DNA of 45,018 nucleotides. It comes from CAVAVT01 sp963592185 (GTDB taxonomy: Bacteria; Bacillota; Negativicutes; Selenomonadales; Selenomonadaceae). Numbering within the stretch: the stretch's first letter is position 1; every line of letters starts with the position of its first letter. Below the pieces are notes generated by a model. It saw nothing but the letters and a program-made list of their open reading frames with translations. It made no database searches and was not told where the DNA came from. The position numbers and the translations under genes are program-made. Of this stretch, positions 9,720-17,402 are shown piece by piece. The stretch spans positions 1 to 45,018 of the forward strand of contig CAVAVT010000006.1 in the NCBI GenBank assembly GCA_963592185.1, read 5' to 3'.

Positions 9720-10892
9720 GTGAGCGATAAAAGAGATTATTATGAAGTCCTGGGAGTCCAGAAGGGCGCCTCGGATGATGAATTAAAAAAGGCCTATAAG
9801 AAGCTGGCACGCAAATACCATCCGGATCTTAACCGTGATGACCCTAAGACCGCCGAGGAAAAGTTCAAGGAGGTCAATGAGGCCTATGACGTGCTGAAGG
9901 ATCCCCAGAAGCGTGCCCAGTACGACCAGTTCGGACACGCAGCCTTTGAAGGCGGTTCTGGCGGTGGCGGCGGCTACGGCGGATTTGGAGGATTCGGCGG
10001 AGGCGGATTCTCCGGAGGAGATTTCGGCGGCTTCGATTTTGGCGATATATTTGGAGATATTTTTGGCGGCGGAAGCCGTGGGTCCCGTCGTCAGGGACCG
10101 GAAAGAGGTGCTGACCTCCGCTATGATTTGGAGCTGACCTTTGAGGAGGCTGCCTTTGGCAAGGAGACAGAACTTCGTGTTCCCCGTACAGAAAACTGCG
10201 AGAAGTGTCATGGAACTGGCGCAGCACCAGGCACAGAGCCTGAGACCTGCCCTAAGTGTCATGGTTCTGGACAGGTACAGACAGTACACAATACACCCCT
10301 TGGCCGCATGATGAGCAGCAGCACCTGCGACAGATGCCATGGTTCAGGAAAAATCGTGAAGAATCCATGTCCGGACTGCGGCGGCCGTGGCCAGAAGCGT
10401 GTGGAGAGAAAGATTAAGGTAAAAATCCCTGCTGGCGTAGGCGAAGGTTCCCGTATCCGTGTATCCGGAGGCGGCGAAGCAGGACTTCGTGGCGGACAGA
10501 GTGGCGATTTGTACGTATACATTTTTGTGAAGCCACATAAGTTCTTCACCCGCAGTGAAACCGATGTGTACAGCGAGGTTCCTATATCCTTCGTGCAGGC
10601 AGCACTGGGGGATACTGTAGAGGTTCCTACGCTTCACGGACAGATTGAGCTTAAGATACCTGCCGGTACCCAGTCCGGAAAGCAGTTCCGCCTGAGAGGC
10701 AAGGGTATTCCAAAGCTCAGAGGTGACGGAAACGGCGACCATTATGTAAAGGTCAAGGTTCTCACACCTCAGAAACTTACGGACAAGCAGAAAAAGCTTC
10801 TTCGGGAGTTCGGAGAGCTTTGCGGAGAAAACGTAAATCCCGAGCAGAAGTCCTGGAAGGACAGCGTAAAGCGCTTTTTCGGCAAGGAATAA
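9720..10892 (+). CDS. dnaJ: molecular chaperone DnaJ (Hsp40)
   Basis: DnaJ delivers unfolded clients to DnaK and stimulates its ATPase. The 390-residue protein has the complete class A layout: J domain (about 4-68) with the catalytic HPD tripeptide (KYHPDLN, about residue 35), a long Gly/Phe-rich linker (about 75-125), four zinc-binding CxxCxGxG repeats (CEKCHGTG, CPKCHGSG, CDRCHGSG, CPDCGGRG) and the C-terminal client-binding beta domains. A GTG start at 9720 is supported by AGGTGG at 9709 and by DKRDYYEVLGV following at once; an in-frame upstream extension would run through the intercistronic hairpin and is unlikely to be translated. Confidence 0.97.
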   Translation: MSDKRDYYEVLGVQKGASDDELKKAYKKLARKYHPDLNRDDPKTAEEKFKEVNEAYDVLKDPQKRAQYDQFGHAAFEGGSGGGGGYGGFGGFGGGGFSGGDFGGFDFGDIFGDIFGGGSRGSRRQGPERGADLRYDLELTFEEAAFGKETELRVPRTENCEKCHGTGAAPGTEPETCPKCHGSGQVQTVHNTPLGRMMSSSTCDRCHGSGKIVKNPCPDCGGRGQKRVERKIKVKIPAGVGEGSRIRVSGGGEAGLRGGQSGDLYVYIFVKPHKFFTRSETDVYSEVPISFVQAALGDTVEVPTLHGQIELKIPAGTQSGKQFRLRGKGIPKLRGDGNGDHYVKVKVLTPQKLTDKQKKLLREFGELCGENVNPEQKSWKDSVKRFFGKE

Positions 10893-10900
10893 ATAATTTA

Positions 10901-10952
10901 TCCCTGCACAGAATTGATTGCATTTGCATGAATTCTATGCAGGGATTTTTGT
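10901..10952 (+). terminator. terminator of the hrcA-grpE-dnaK-dnaJ operon
   Basis: A 15-base inverted repeat (10901-10915 with 10931-10945, one mismatch) is followed by TTTTTGTTTT. It separates the heat-shock operon from prmA. Confidence 0.88.
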
Positions 10953-10969
10953 TTTCATGATATTTAGAG

Positions 10970-10975
10970 TATAAT
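10970..10975 (+). promoter_or_regulatory. candidate -10 box for the prmA operon
   Basis: A perfect TATAAT lies about 87 bases upstream of the prmA start, right after the dnaJ terminator. The -35 region is poor (TTTTGT at 17 bases), so only the -10 box is convincing. Confidence 0.4.
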
Positions 10976-11061
10976 GATTATATCTGACCATTGTACAAAG
11001 GCTGTATCAGGAGTTTGCTGCAGCTGAAAATATATCAATAAATTTAAAGGAGAGATGATTT

Positions 11062-11997
11062 TTGAATTGGATAGAGGTAGCTGTAAAAACAAGTCATGAG
11101 GCTGCTGAGGTTATTGCCGAGCTTCTACATGAGCTGGGCGCTACTGGAGCGGTTATAGATGATCCGGTGGTTGTAAATGACTATATTGAGTCCGGCGTGT
11201 GGGATTATACTGATATTCCCTACAAAGAGGATGCATCCGTGGTGACGGTTACGGCATATCTTCCTGACAATGAGGATTTGGAGGACCGCATGAAGCACCT
11301 TCATGAGGGGCTGAAGGATATTGAAGCCCGTGGCACAAGCATTGCTCCTGGAACGGTTTCCACCAAGCCAATGGAGGATGTGAACTGGGCTGAAAACTGG
11401 AAGAAGTATTTCCATGCAGAGCGTGTCAGCGAGCATATTGTGATCAAGCCCACCTGGGAGGAATATGAGCCGCAGGAGAATGATATTGTAATAGAGCTTG
11501 ACCCGGGTGAGGCCTTTGGAACAGGCTATCATCCCACTACAGCCATGTGCATAAAGGAGCTGGAAAGGCTCATCAAGCCTGACATGAAGGTGTTTGATGT
11601 GGGAACAGGCTCAGGAATCCTTGCAATCGCCTCTGTTAAGCTTGGCGCAAAGGACGTTACAGCTGTGGACTACGACAAGACCGCATTGAAGGTGGCAAGA
11701 GAAAATCTTCGTCAGAACAAGGTGGAAGATGTAATAAAGCTTGGTCAGAGCGATATCATGAAGCAGGTTGAGGGCAAGGCTGACCTAGTTATTGCAAATA
11801 TTATTGCGGATATTATCATCCGCCTGTTTGACGAGCTTGAAGACCATCTGAATCCAGGTGGCAAGCTTCTTGCCAGCGGAATTATTGACGGCAGAGCCGA
11901 AGATGTAGTTGCTGCTGCAGAGGCACATGGTCTAGTAGTTGAGAAAATGGAACATTCCAAGGAATGGACAGCCATGGTTCTCAGCTACGGGAGGTAA
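11062..11997 (+). CDS. prmA: ribosomal protein L11 methyltransferase
   Basis: PrmA is the SAM-dependent enzyme that methylates lysines and the N-terminus of ribosomal protein L11. The 311-residue protein has the family's small N-terminal substrate domain (NWIEVAVKTSHEAAEVIAELL) and a Rossmann methyltransferase domain with GEAFGTGYHPTTAMCIKEL, the SAM loop FDVGTGSGILAIASVKLGA (about 174-192), VTAVDYD and ADLVIANIIADII. The start is a TTG preceded by AAAGGAGAG. It overlaps no gene but lies three bases before rsmE, starting a translation-related operon. Confidence 0.95.
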   Translation: MNWIEVAVKTSHEAAEVIAELLHELGATGAVIDDPVVVNDYIESGVWDYTDIPYKEDASVVTVTAYLPDNEDLEDRMKHLHEGLKDIEARGTSIAPGTVSTKPMEDVNWAENWKKYFHAERVSEHIVIKPTWEEYEPQENDIVIELDPGEAFGTGYHPTTAMCIKELERLIKPDMKVFDVGTGSGILAIASVKLGAKDVTAVDYDKTALKVARENLRQNKVEDVIKLGQSDIMKQVEGKADLVIANIIADIIIRLFDELEDHLNPGGKLLASGIIDGRAEDVVAAAEAHGLVVEKMEHSKEWTAMVLSYGR

Positions 11998-11999
11998 GA

Positions 12000-12755
12000 A
12001 TGCGGAGACTTTTCACTGAGGCGGAGCTTTCGGAAATTATGTATATTGATGGGGGAGATGCCCATCATCTTATGCATGTATTAAGAGCCAAAATCGGTCA
12101 GACAGTTGTACTGGTGGACGGCAACGGCGTGGCAGGAGAAGCAGAAATAATATCTTATGAGGATGACAGGGTGACACTGAAACTCCTTAAGGTTTTGGAT
12201 GAAAATAGAGATTCTCCCATAGAGATTACCATTCTTCAATGTCTGCCAAAATCCGATAAAATGGATTTCATTGTTCAAAAGGCTGTGGAGCTTGGAGCAA
12301 ATTTTGTCCAGCCCATCCGCAGCGCTAACTGTGTGGTCCGCTACGATGCAAAAAAATCCGCTGACAGGGTGAAAAAGTGGCAGAGGATTGCGGATGAGGC
12401 GGCAAAACAGTGTGGCAGAGGACGGCTGCTGAAGGTGCAGGAGATAGAGGATATCAAGGTCTGGCTGAAGAAATTTTCCGAGGAAAAGGATGATTCCACT
12501 GTGCTGCTCTTTTGCTACGAAGGAGAAAATGATTTATCTATTGGAAAAATTCTTCAGAATGCCAGGGAAAACGGAGTGGAGAAATATTTTCTCCTCATAG
12601 GTCCGGAAGGGGGCTTTTCACTGGAGGAGGCTCAGGCTGTACTGGAGGCTGGCGGACACAGTGTTACACTGGGACCAAGGATTCTCAGGGCGGAAACTGC
12701 CGCCGTGGCAGCTATGTCTGTTGTTCAGTTTGCCTGCGGAGATTTAGGACGGTAA
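12000..12755 (+). CDS. rsmE: 16S rRNA (uracil-1498-N3)-methyltransferase
   Basis: RsmE methylates U1498 of 16S rRNA in the decoding region. The 251-residue protein has an N-terminal PUA-like domain (RRLFTEAEL...DAHHLMHVLRAKIGQTV) and a C-terminal SPOUT trefoil-knot domain with ILQCLPKSDKMDFIVQKAVELG, LLIGPEGGFSLEEA and LGPRILRAETAAVAAMSVVQ, all hallmark motifs of the family. The ATG at 12000 is set by GGGAGG eight bases upstream, within the last codons of prmA; the two genes are almost contiguous and likely translationally coupled. Confidence 0.95.
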   Translation: MRRLFTEAELSEIMYIDGGDAHHLMHVLRAKIGQTVVLVDGNGVAGEAEIISYEDDRVTLKLLKVLDENRDSPIEITILQCLPKSDKMDFIVQKAVELGANFVQPIRSANCVVRYDAKKSADRVKKWQRIADEAAKQCGRGRLLKVQEIEDIKVWLKKFSEEKDDSTVLLFCYEGENDLSIGKILQNARENGVEKYFLLIGPEGGFSLEEAQAVLEAGGHSVTLGPRILRAETAAVAAMSVVQFACGDLGR

Positions 12756-12778
12756 AATTTTTATAGATAGGAGAAATT

Positions 12779-14092
12779 GTGTCAGTGAGACCAAAGGTTG
12801 CGTTAACCACCCTCGGATGCAAGGTCAATCAGTTTGAAACTGAAACCATGGAGGGACTTTTCAAGCAGAAGGGCTATGAAATAGTTCCATTCACCGATGC
12901 GGCGGATTATTACATTATAAATACATGCTCGGTGACAAATCTTGGCGAGCGGAAATCGAGACAGCTTATAAGAAGAGCTCACCGGCAGAATGAAAAGGCA
13001 ATTATCGCTGTAACAGGATGCTACTCACAGGTGGCCCCGGAGCAGGTGAAGGCAATTGAGGGTGTCAGGGTGGTTTTGGGAACCCGTGAAAGAAGCCATA
13101 TTGTGGAGTATGTGGAGCAAGCGGCAAGGGAAGACGGGATTCTTGACGAAATTACTGATGTAATGAAAAGTAGGGATTTTGAGGACATCCCCCTTTATGA
13201 TGTGCCGCAGCGCACCAGAGCTTTCCTTAAAATTCAGGAGGGATGTGAAAATTTCTGTACCTACTGCATTATTCCCTATGCAAGAGGTCCGCTTAAATCC
13301 AGACATCCTGAAAGTGTCCGTACAGAGGCGGAAAAGCTGATAAAAATGGGCTTTAAGGAGATTGTTCTCACGGGAATCCATCTGGGAGCCTACGGTCGTG
13401 ATTTGGAAGATGATGTGACGCTGGCTGATGCGGCGAGAGCTGTACTTGAAATCCCCGGCAATGACCTTAGAAGGCTGAGGCTTGGTTCATTGGAGTCCAT
13501 CGAGCTTTCACCAGAGCTTTTTGAGCTTATCCGCTCCGACAAACGCTTTGCAAAGCACCTACACCTTCCCCTTCAGGCAGGTTCTGATGCGGTGCTGAAG
13601 GCAATGAACCGCCATTACGACAAGGCGGAGTTCGCAAAGCTTATACAGCATGTTGAGGAAGAGGTTCCGGGAATTGCGATTTCTACGGATATCATTGTTG
13701 GCTTCCCGGGGGAAACCGAGGAAATGTTCCAGGAGGGTCTGGATTTCGTGGAAAAAATGAATTTTTCACGGATGCATGTTTTTCCCTATTCAAAAAGGGA
13801 TGGTACCCCGGCAGCCCGTAGAACTGACCAGATTCCCTCCGAGGTGAAAAAGGAAAGGGCGCATCGGATGCAGGAGCTGGCCCAGAGCAAAACCCGTGAA
13901 TTTGAAAAGGGATTTCTGGGGCGCACCATGGATGTGCTTTTTGAAACCAATACCGATGGCGAGTGGGACGGCCTGACGGAAAATTACATTAGAATCTACA
14001 CTGATGGAAAAGTGTCCGGGGGAGAAATTTATCCAATGAAGCTCGAAAAGCTTTATAAGGACGGAATTTGGGGAGTTCCTGCAGAAAATTAA
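12779..14092 (+). CDS. mtaB: tRNA (t6A37) methylthiotransferase MtaB
   Basis: MtaB is a radical-SAM methylthiotransferase that adds a methylthio group to N6-threonylcarbamoyladenosine at position 37 of ANN-decoding tRNAs. The 437-residue protein has the N-terminal UPF0004 domain with iron-sulfur cysteines (TTLGCKVNQFETE, Cys14; NTCSVTN; VTGCYSQ), the radical-SAM cluster motif CENFCTYCIIPYARG (about 156-163), SLESIELSPEL and a C-terminal TRAM domain. TLGCKVNQ is the pattern that separates MtaB from MiaB and RimO. The start is GTG behind AGGAGA; a second GTG two codons later is possible. Third gene of the prmA operon. Confidence 0.95.
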   Translation: MSVRPKVALTTLGCKVNQFETETMEGLFKQKGYEIVPFTDAADYYIINTCSVTNLGERKSRQLIRRAHRQNEKAIIAVTGCYSQVAPEQVKAIEGVRVVLGTRERSHIVEYVEQAAREDGILDEITDVMKSRDFEDIPLYDVPQRTRAFLKIQEGCENFCTYCIIPYARGPLKSRHPESVRTEAEKLIKMGFKEIVLTGIHLGAYGRDLEDDVTLADAARAVLEIPGNDLRRLRLGSLESIELSPELFELIRSDKRFAKHLHLPLQAGSDAVLKAMNRHYDKAEFAKLIQHVEEEVPGIAISTDIIVGFPGETEEMFQEGLDFVEKMNFSRMHVFPYSKRDGTPAARRTDQIPSEVKKERAHRMQELAQSKTREFEKGFLGRTMDVLFETNTDGEWDGLTENYIRIYTDGKVSGGEIYPMKLEKLYKDGIWGVPAEN

Positions 14093-14110
14093 TTTCAATG
14101 CAGGTTTTTA
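14078..14110 (+). terminator. possible terminator spanning the mtaB stop codon
   Basis: CCTGCA (14078-14083) pairs with TGCAGG (14099-14104), with further inner GAAA/TTTC pairing, and TTTTTA follows. The stem is short, so it may only be partial. Confidence 0.5.
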
Positions 14111-14164
14111 TACCACAAAAATCGAATATGTAGCACATGGTATTAACGAGAGGAGGTGCACACG

Positions 14165-14512
14165 ATGTCTGATTGTATTTTTTGCAAAATAGCAGCCAAG
14201 GAAATTCCTTCAAATAAGGTTTATGAGGATGATATGGTTCTTGCCTTTAAGGATTTGGAACCCCAGGGGCCTGTGCATGTTCTTGTCATTCCTAAAAAAC
14301 ACATTGGAAGCCTTTTGGAGCTGGGCAATGACGACAGGGAACTGATGGCTCACATTACCTGTGATGTTATTCCACAGCTTGCAAAGGAACTCAACATTGA
14401 TGAAAAAGGTTTCCGCACAGTTGTAAATACAGGTGATGATGGAGGACAGACAGTAAAGCATATTCATTTCCACCTGATAGGCGGTCGTTCGATGCAGTGG
14501 CCTCCTGGCTGA
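14165..14512 (+). CDS. HIT (histidine triad) nucleotide-binding protein, HinT-like
   Basis: A HinT/PKCI-type phosphoramidase of the histidine triad superfamily, which hydrolyses AMP-lysine and similar adenosine phosphoramidates. The 115-residue protein begins CIFCKIAAKEIPSNKVYEDD, the typical HinT start with two zinc-type cysteines (Cys4, Cys7), continues with DLEPQGPVHVLVIPKKHI and ends with the catalytic triad KHIHFHLIGGR and the WPPG tail. ATG at 14165 is preferred because AGGAGG lies nine bases before it; a GTG at 14156 overlaps that site. In Firmicutes a HIT gene often sits between mtaB and rpsU, as here. Confidence 0.93.
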   Translation: MSDCIFCKIAAKEIPSNKVYEDDMVLAFKDLEPQGPVHVLVIPKKHIGSLLELGNDDRELMAHITCDVIPQLAKELNIDEKGFRTVVNTGDDGGQTVKHIHFHLIGGRSMQWPPG

Positions 14513-14540
14513 GGCTAATCGAGACCCCGTATCAAAATCG

Positions 14541-14570
14541 TTGACATGGATATACTGTATCATGTATAAT
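14541..14570 (+). promoter_or_regulatory. consensus sigma-A promoter for rpsU
   Basis: TTGACA (14541-14546) and TATAAT (14565-14570), both perfect, are spaced by 18 bases, 57 bases upstream of rpsU. One of the strongest promoters in the window. Confidence 0.9.
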
Positions 14571-14626
14571 AATCGGGTGTAGTTGTAAAATACACTCCCA
14601 TGTCAAGTGGAGGGGGGGAAAGATAA

Positions 14627-14809
14627 ATGGCTAACGAAATCAAGGTTGGAAAAAACGAATCCATCGATAGTGCTCTCCGCAGATTTAAGCGTACTTGCCA
14701 GAAGGCTGGTACTTTGGCAGAAGTTAGAAAACGTGAACATTACGAGAAGCCAAGTGTTAAGCGTAAGAAGAAATCTGAGGCTGCACGTAAGCGTAGGTAT
14801 AGAGCCTAA
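14627..14809 (+). CDS. rpsU: 30S ribosomal protein S21
   Basis: The 60-residue protein matches S21 from end to end: MANEIKVGKNESIDSALRRF, FKRTCQKAGTLAEVRKREHY, and the basic tail KRKKKSEAARKRRYRA. S21 binds the small-subunit platform near the anti-Shine-Dalgarno region and helps initiation. It has its own strong promoter and a GGAGGGGG-type ribosome site. It precedes yqeY, a common Firmicute gene pair. Confidence 0.98.
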   Translation: MANEIKVGKNESIDSALRRFKRTCQKAGTLAEVRKREHYEKPSVKRKKKSEAARKRRYRA

Positions 14810-14850
14810 TCGCTGAACGTATCTGCAGTGTACGGTTGGAGGTAATGTCG

Positions 14851-15303
14851 GTGTCAATTAAAGATAGGTTGACAGAGGACATGAAGGCCGCCATGAAGGC
14901 AAAGGCCGATGGAAAACAGCAGCTGGCTGTTATCCGCATGGTTCGCTCCGCAATTCGCCAGCAGGAAATTGATGGCAAGACGGAGCTGGACGATAATGGC
15001 GTTATAGCTGTTATAAGCAAAGAAGTAAAGATGCGCAAGGACTCTCTTGAGGAATTCAAGAAGGGCGGTCGTGAGGACCTGGTAGCGCAGACTGAGGCAG
15101 AAATTGCTGTGCTGATGCCGTACCTTCCCGAGCAGCTTTCTGAAGCTGACGTTAGAACCCTTGTGGAAGAGGCGATAGCCGCTAGCGGTGCATCTTCTCA
15201 GAAGGATATGGGCAAGGTCATGGGACTGTTGATGCCTAAGGTCAAGGGCCGTGCGGACGGAAAAATGGTGAATACCATTGTTCGTGAGCTCTTGAATGCA
15301 TAA
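14851..15303 (+). CDS. yqeY: GatB/YqeY domain protein
   Basis: YqeY-like proteins resemble the tail domain of the GatB subunit of tRNA amidotransferase, which recognises tRNA; the free-standing form has no firmly established role. The 150-residue product has SIKDRLTEDMKAAMKAKA, LAVIRMVRSAIRQQEID, YLPEQLSEADV and KDMGKVMGLLMPKVKGRADG, matching the family over its full length. GTG at 14851 is chosen because GGAGG ends eight bases before it; the ATG at 14845 would be only two bases from that site. Co-transcribed with rpsU and closed by a strong terminator. Confidence 0.93.
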   Translation: MSIKDRLTEDMKAAMKAKADGKQQLAVIRMVRSAIRQQEIDGKTELDDNGVIAVISKEVKMRKDSLEEFKKGGREDLVAQTEAEIAVLMPYLPEQLSEADVRTLVEEAIAASGASSQKDMGKVMGLLMPKVKGRADGKMVNTIVRELLNA

Positions 15304-15314
15304 GTATTTTCCGG

Positions 15315-15350
15315 AGCAGCCGGGACGTGTAGCGTCCCGGCTGCTTTTTC
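15315..15350 (+). terminator. strong Rho-independent terminator after yqeY
   Basis: A perfect 13-bp stem (15315-15327 with 15333-15345) with loop TGTAG is followed by TTTTTC. Confidence 0.95.
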
Positions 15351-15391
15351 GTGTGTTCCCTTTTTTTGAAGGAACGTATACAAAGCCATTG

Positions 15392-15400
15392 TGATATAAT
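15392..15400 (+). promoter_or_regulatory. extended -10 promoter for hisC
   Basis: TGATATAAT is an extended -10 element, with perfect TATAAT at 15395-15400, 53 bases upstream of hisC. No good -35 box is present, which is compatible with an extended -10 promoter. Confidence 0.65.
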
Positions 15401-15453
15401 TGTTCCTATGTTAGTTAATATACTATACATTAAATTTTTGGAGGAATTTTAAC

Positions 15454-16512
15454 ATGAGCTTTGAAGAAAATATCCGCAAAGTAGTACCATACGTTCCTGG
15501 TGATCAGCCACGTCACAAGACCATTAAACTCAACACAAATGAGTGCCCTTACCCTCCTTCTCCGAAGGTAATTGAGGCTTTGAAAAATACAGATTATGAG
15601 GAACTGCGCCGCTATCCTGATCCGGTGTGCCGGGATTTGGTTCACACTATTGCGGAATATTACGGCCTGAAGGATGAGCAGGTTTTTGTCGGAGTTGGCT
15701 CCGATGATGTAATTTCCATGAGCTTTCTGACCTTTTTTGCCGGAAAGAAGCCGGTTCTTTTCCCAGAGATAACCTATTCCTTCTATGATATCTGGGCTAA
15801 TGTATATGACATTCCCTTCGAGAAGGTTCCTCTGGCTGCAGACAACGGTCTGGATGTTGAGGGCTTTAAGAGAGAAAATGGCGGCATAGTTTTTGCCAAC
15901 CCTAATGCTCCTACCGGTGTTCTCGAGGGGCTGGATGTTGTTGAAGAGATTTTGAAGTCCAATCCGGATTCCATTGTCATCGTGGATGAGGCTTACATTG
16001 ATTTTGACGGCGAGTCCGCAATTTCCCTTTTGGACAAATATGAAAATCTCATTATCACCAGAACCATGTCCAAGTCCAGAGCGTTGGCTGGAATGCGCAT
16101 TGGTTATGCATTCGGCAGCACAAAGCTCATCAAGTATCTGAACGATGTAAAGTTCTCCGTAAATTCCTATACTATGAACCTTCCTTCACTGGTTGCTGGT
16201 AAGGCAGCAATGGAGGATGACGAGTACTTCCGCAAGATTACAGCCATGACCATTGAAACCCGTGAATGGACCAAAGCTGAGCTGAAAAAGAGAGGCTTTG
16301 TTTTCAACGATTCCAAAACAAACTTCGTTTTTGCAACAAAACCTGGAGTATCTGCAAAAGACCTTTTTGAAGAGCTGAAAAAGCGTGATATAATAGTAAG
16401 GTACTTCAATACTCCGCTGCTGAAGGATTACCTCCGTATTTCCACCGGCACAAAGGAGGAAATGGAGCAGTTCATCAAGGTTCTTGATGAAGTTCTTGAA
16501 GAGATGCAGTAA
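15454..16512 (+). CDS. hisC: histidinol-phosphate aminotransferase
   Basis: HisC is a PLP enzyme that transaminates imidazole-acetol phosphate to histidinol phosphate; relatives can also act on aromatic amino acids. The 352-residue protein has KLNTNECPYPPSPKVIEAL (substrate-side N terminus), RYPDP, VGVGSDDVI, FANPNAPTG, VIVDEAYIDF and the Schiff-base lysine region TRTMSKSRALAGMRIGYAFG (about 202-221). Length and motifs fit a complete enzyme. No other his gene is nearby, so it may work as a broad aromatic/histidinol-phosphate aminotransferase. Ribosome site TGGAGG; the next gene follows after 24 bases. Confidence 0.93.
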   Translation: MSFEENIRKVVPYVPGDQPRHKTIKLNTNECPYPPSPKVIEALKNTDYEELRRYPDPVCRDLVHTIAEYYGLKDEQVFVGVGSDDVISMSFLTFFAGKKPVLFPEITYSFYDIWANVYDIPFEKVPLAADNGLDVEGFKRENGGIVFANPNAPTGVLEGLDVVEEILKSNPDSIVIVDEAYIDFDGESAISLLDKYENLIITRTMSKSRALAGMRIGYAFGSTKLIKYLNDVKFSVNSYTMNLPSLVAGKAAMEDDEYFRKITAMTIETREWTKAELKKRGFVFNDSKTNFVFATKPGVSAKDLFEELKKRDIIVRYFNTPLLKDYLRISTGTKEEMEQFIKVLDEVLEEMQ

Positions 16513-16536
16513 AATTTTGGAAGGTGACAGCAGGGT

Positions 16537-17304
16537 ATGGCTCTTAAAACTATGGAAGCCTGGATGGCAGATTACATGAAATCCTTTTACAATAGTGACC
16601 CCGACATACAGAAGGGGATTCTTATGAAGGAGGAGCATACCTGGTACGTGGAGAGATACAGCCGTGAGCTGGCTCTCCACCTGGGCCTTTCGGAGCATGA
16701 TGTGGAGCTGGCTACAATGATCGGCCTTTTCCACGACATTGGGAGATTCAGGCAGTTTACCCTGTATCAGACCTTTGTGGATGCTATATCAGAGGATCAT
16801 GCAGGACTAAGTGTGAAGGTTTTGAAGGAACAGCCCTTTATGGAGGAGCTGGATCCTGAGGATCTGGACTTAGTCTATTTTGCTATTATGAATCACAACA
16901 AAAAGGTCATAGAAAAGACCGATGACAAGAGAAAACTTCTTTTCGCACGACTGATAAGGGATGCGGATAAGCTGGACATCTACCGTGTGCTGGAGCCGTT
17001 TTTGGGACCTTCAGACGGCAAGGGCTTTGCCCCGGATTTTTTAGAAAAATTTGCACGGGGAGAGCAGGTGGATTACAATAAAATACGTACCAATGACGAC
17101 AGGAAGCTTGTGCGGCTCATGTGGGTCTATGATGTGAACTTCGCCTGGACATTGAAGCGCATCGTGGAACGGGGCTATGTGGACAAGATTGCAGCCAATC
17201 TTCCTGACAATCCGGATATGAAAAAGGGCGTTGAAAGACTGCGTTCATACATTGAATCCAAATGCCTGGAAAAGGATGTATCTGGAATTGGACCAGAAAA
17301 TTAA
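16537..17304 (+). CDS. HD-domain metal-dependent phosphohydrolase, function unknown
   Basis: A soluble 255-residue protein whose first two-thirds match the HD superfamily: His34 (EEHTWYVERYS), the diagnostic pair His66-Asp67 (IGLFHDIGRFRQF), the segment ISEDHAGLSVKVL, and Asp in LIRDADKLDIYRV (about 148-158). HD proteins hydrolyse phosphate esters of nucleotides or cyclic nucleotides; the real substrate is unknown. The ATG follows GGAAGGTGAC, and the gene is 24 bases downstream of hisC, so the two are probably co-transcribed. A functional link to HisC is not implied by this alone. Confidence 0.82.
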   Translation: MALKTMEAWMADYMKSFYNSDPDIQKGILMKEEHTWYVERYSRELALHLGLSEHDVELATMIGLFHDIGRFRQFTLYQTFVDAISEDHAGLSVKVLKEQPFMEELDPEDLDLVYFAIMNHNKKVIEKTDDKRKLLFARLIRDADKLDIYRVLEPFLGPSDGKGFAPDFLEKFARGEQVDYNKIRTNDDRKLVRLMWVYDVNFAWTLKRIVERGYVDKIAANLPDNPDMKKGVERLRSYIESKCLEKDVSGIGPEN

Positions 17305-17402
17305 TTTTTAAGCAGGATATTTTATGCGTAGGTAGAAGTAAAACTATTCTAGGCATTTAAAATAAAAAAACGGGAATCCCCGTACAAAAGGAGTATTACT
17401 TT

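Noticed and set aside
12779..14092. Alternative assignment of the methylthiotransferase as MiaB or RimO
   Set aside because: The N-terminal TLGCKVNQFETE pattern and the operon position next to rsmE and rpsU fit MtaB.
17340..17402. T-box or other riboswitch upstream of glnS
   Set aside because: There is only a small CGGG/CCCG hairpin and no T-box core or specifier, so it is not called.
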